Of a stretch of DNA of 6,454 nt, positions 6,388-6,454 are shown in pieces (within the stretch, counting starts at the first letter, position 1; each line of letters begins with the position of its first letter). Source of the DNA: Lachnospiraceae bacterium UBA1755 (GTDB lineage: Bacteria > Bacillota > Clostridia > Lachnospirales > Lachnospiraceae); the NCBI GenBank assembly GCA_002314805.1, contig DCHJ01000039.1:19789-26242 (forward strand), given 5' to 3'. The translations under genes were made by a program, and so were the position numbers. Below the pieces are notes generated by a model. That model worked only from the letters and a program-made list of their open reading frames with translations. It was not told the DNA's origin and did not search any database.

Positions 6388-6439
6388 TACCGTGCCGCCG
6401 GCTTGAGGCTGCAATGGCAGAGCCGGCGCCGCGGTATTT
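6386..6439 (+). terminator. Long stem-loop after gene 3, probable terminator
   Basis: The 5' arm starts inside the stop codon of gene 3. Bases 6386-6394 pair with 6430-6438 (one G-U), then a C-C mismatch, then CGCCGGCT (6396-6403) pairs perfectly with AGCCGGCG (6421-6428). Within the loop CTGC-AATG-GCAG (6409-6420) makes a further four pairs. That gives 17 pairs in the main stem, G/C-rich near the top. The T tract is very short (TTT at 6437-6439, partly in the stem), so efficiency is uncertain. It may terminate transcription or only block 3' exonucleases. Confidence 0.55.
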
Positions 6440-6454
6440 CCACTCAGATGACGG

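Noticed and set aside
5989..6414. 141-codon open frame on the - strand over the end of gene 3
   Set aside because: It runs through the terminator-like hairpin and the conserved C-terminal half of the serine hydrolase, with no domain of its own.

Overview
The window carries three co-directional, complete protein-coding genes on the + strand, separated by two gaps of about 130 bp, and ends in a long hairpin just after the third gene. By eye, base composition is close to half G+C. The strong purine-rich Shine-Dalgarno sites, the lack of introns and the protein style suggest an anaerobic Firmicute, most likely a gut or rumen Clostridia/Lachnospiraceae-type bacterium. That assignment is inference; there is no rRNA or other phylogenetic marker here.

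Layout. Positions 1-98 hold a degenerate 14-bp tandem repeat that runs up to the ribosome binding site of gene 1. Gene 1 (106-2826) is a 906-residue fusion. It has an M28-like aminopeptidase-fold domain, then a winged-helix-like segment, then a complete AAC(3)-family CoA-dependent N-acetyltransferase domain with a short C-terminal CxxC tail. The gap 2827-2961 holds a small hairpin, an A+T-rich stretch with an exact 10-bp tandem duplication, and a perfect CCCTTAAGGG palindrome. Gene 2 (2962-5049) is a 695-residue putative glycoside hydrolase with a GH20/GH67-like N-terminal domain and a predicted TIM barrel. The gap 5050-5181 holds a G/C-rich block of hairpins and a near-perfect 13-bp direct repeat. 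Gene 3 (5182-6387) is a 401-residue serine hydrolase of the class C beta-lactamase/esterase family. A 17-bp interrupted stem-loop overlaps its stop codon and is the best transcription terminator candidate. The last ~20 bases hold nothing callable.

How the genes may work together. None of the three proteins has a recognisable signal peptide or membrane segment, so all probably act in the cytoplasm. A glycosidase, a peptidase-like protein fused to an amine acetyltransferase, and a serine hydrolase together suggest processing of an imported or internally made compound with sugar, amine and peptide or ester bonds. Candidates are a muropeptide, a glycopeptide, or an amino-sugar-containing metabolite or antibiotic. 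This is a hypothesis: no transporter, regulator or known pathway gene lies in the window to fix the substrate. The most distinctive points are the peptidase-acetyltransferase fusion, its apparently altered metal site, and the tandem array upstream of it.
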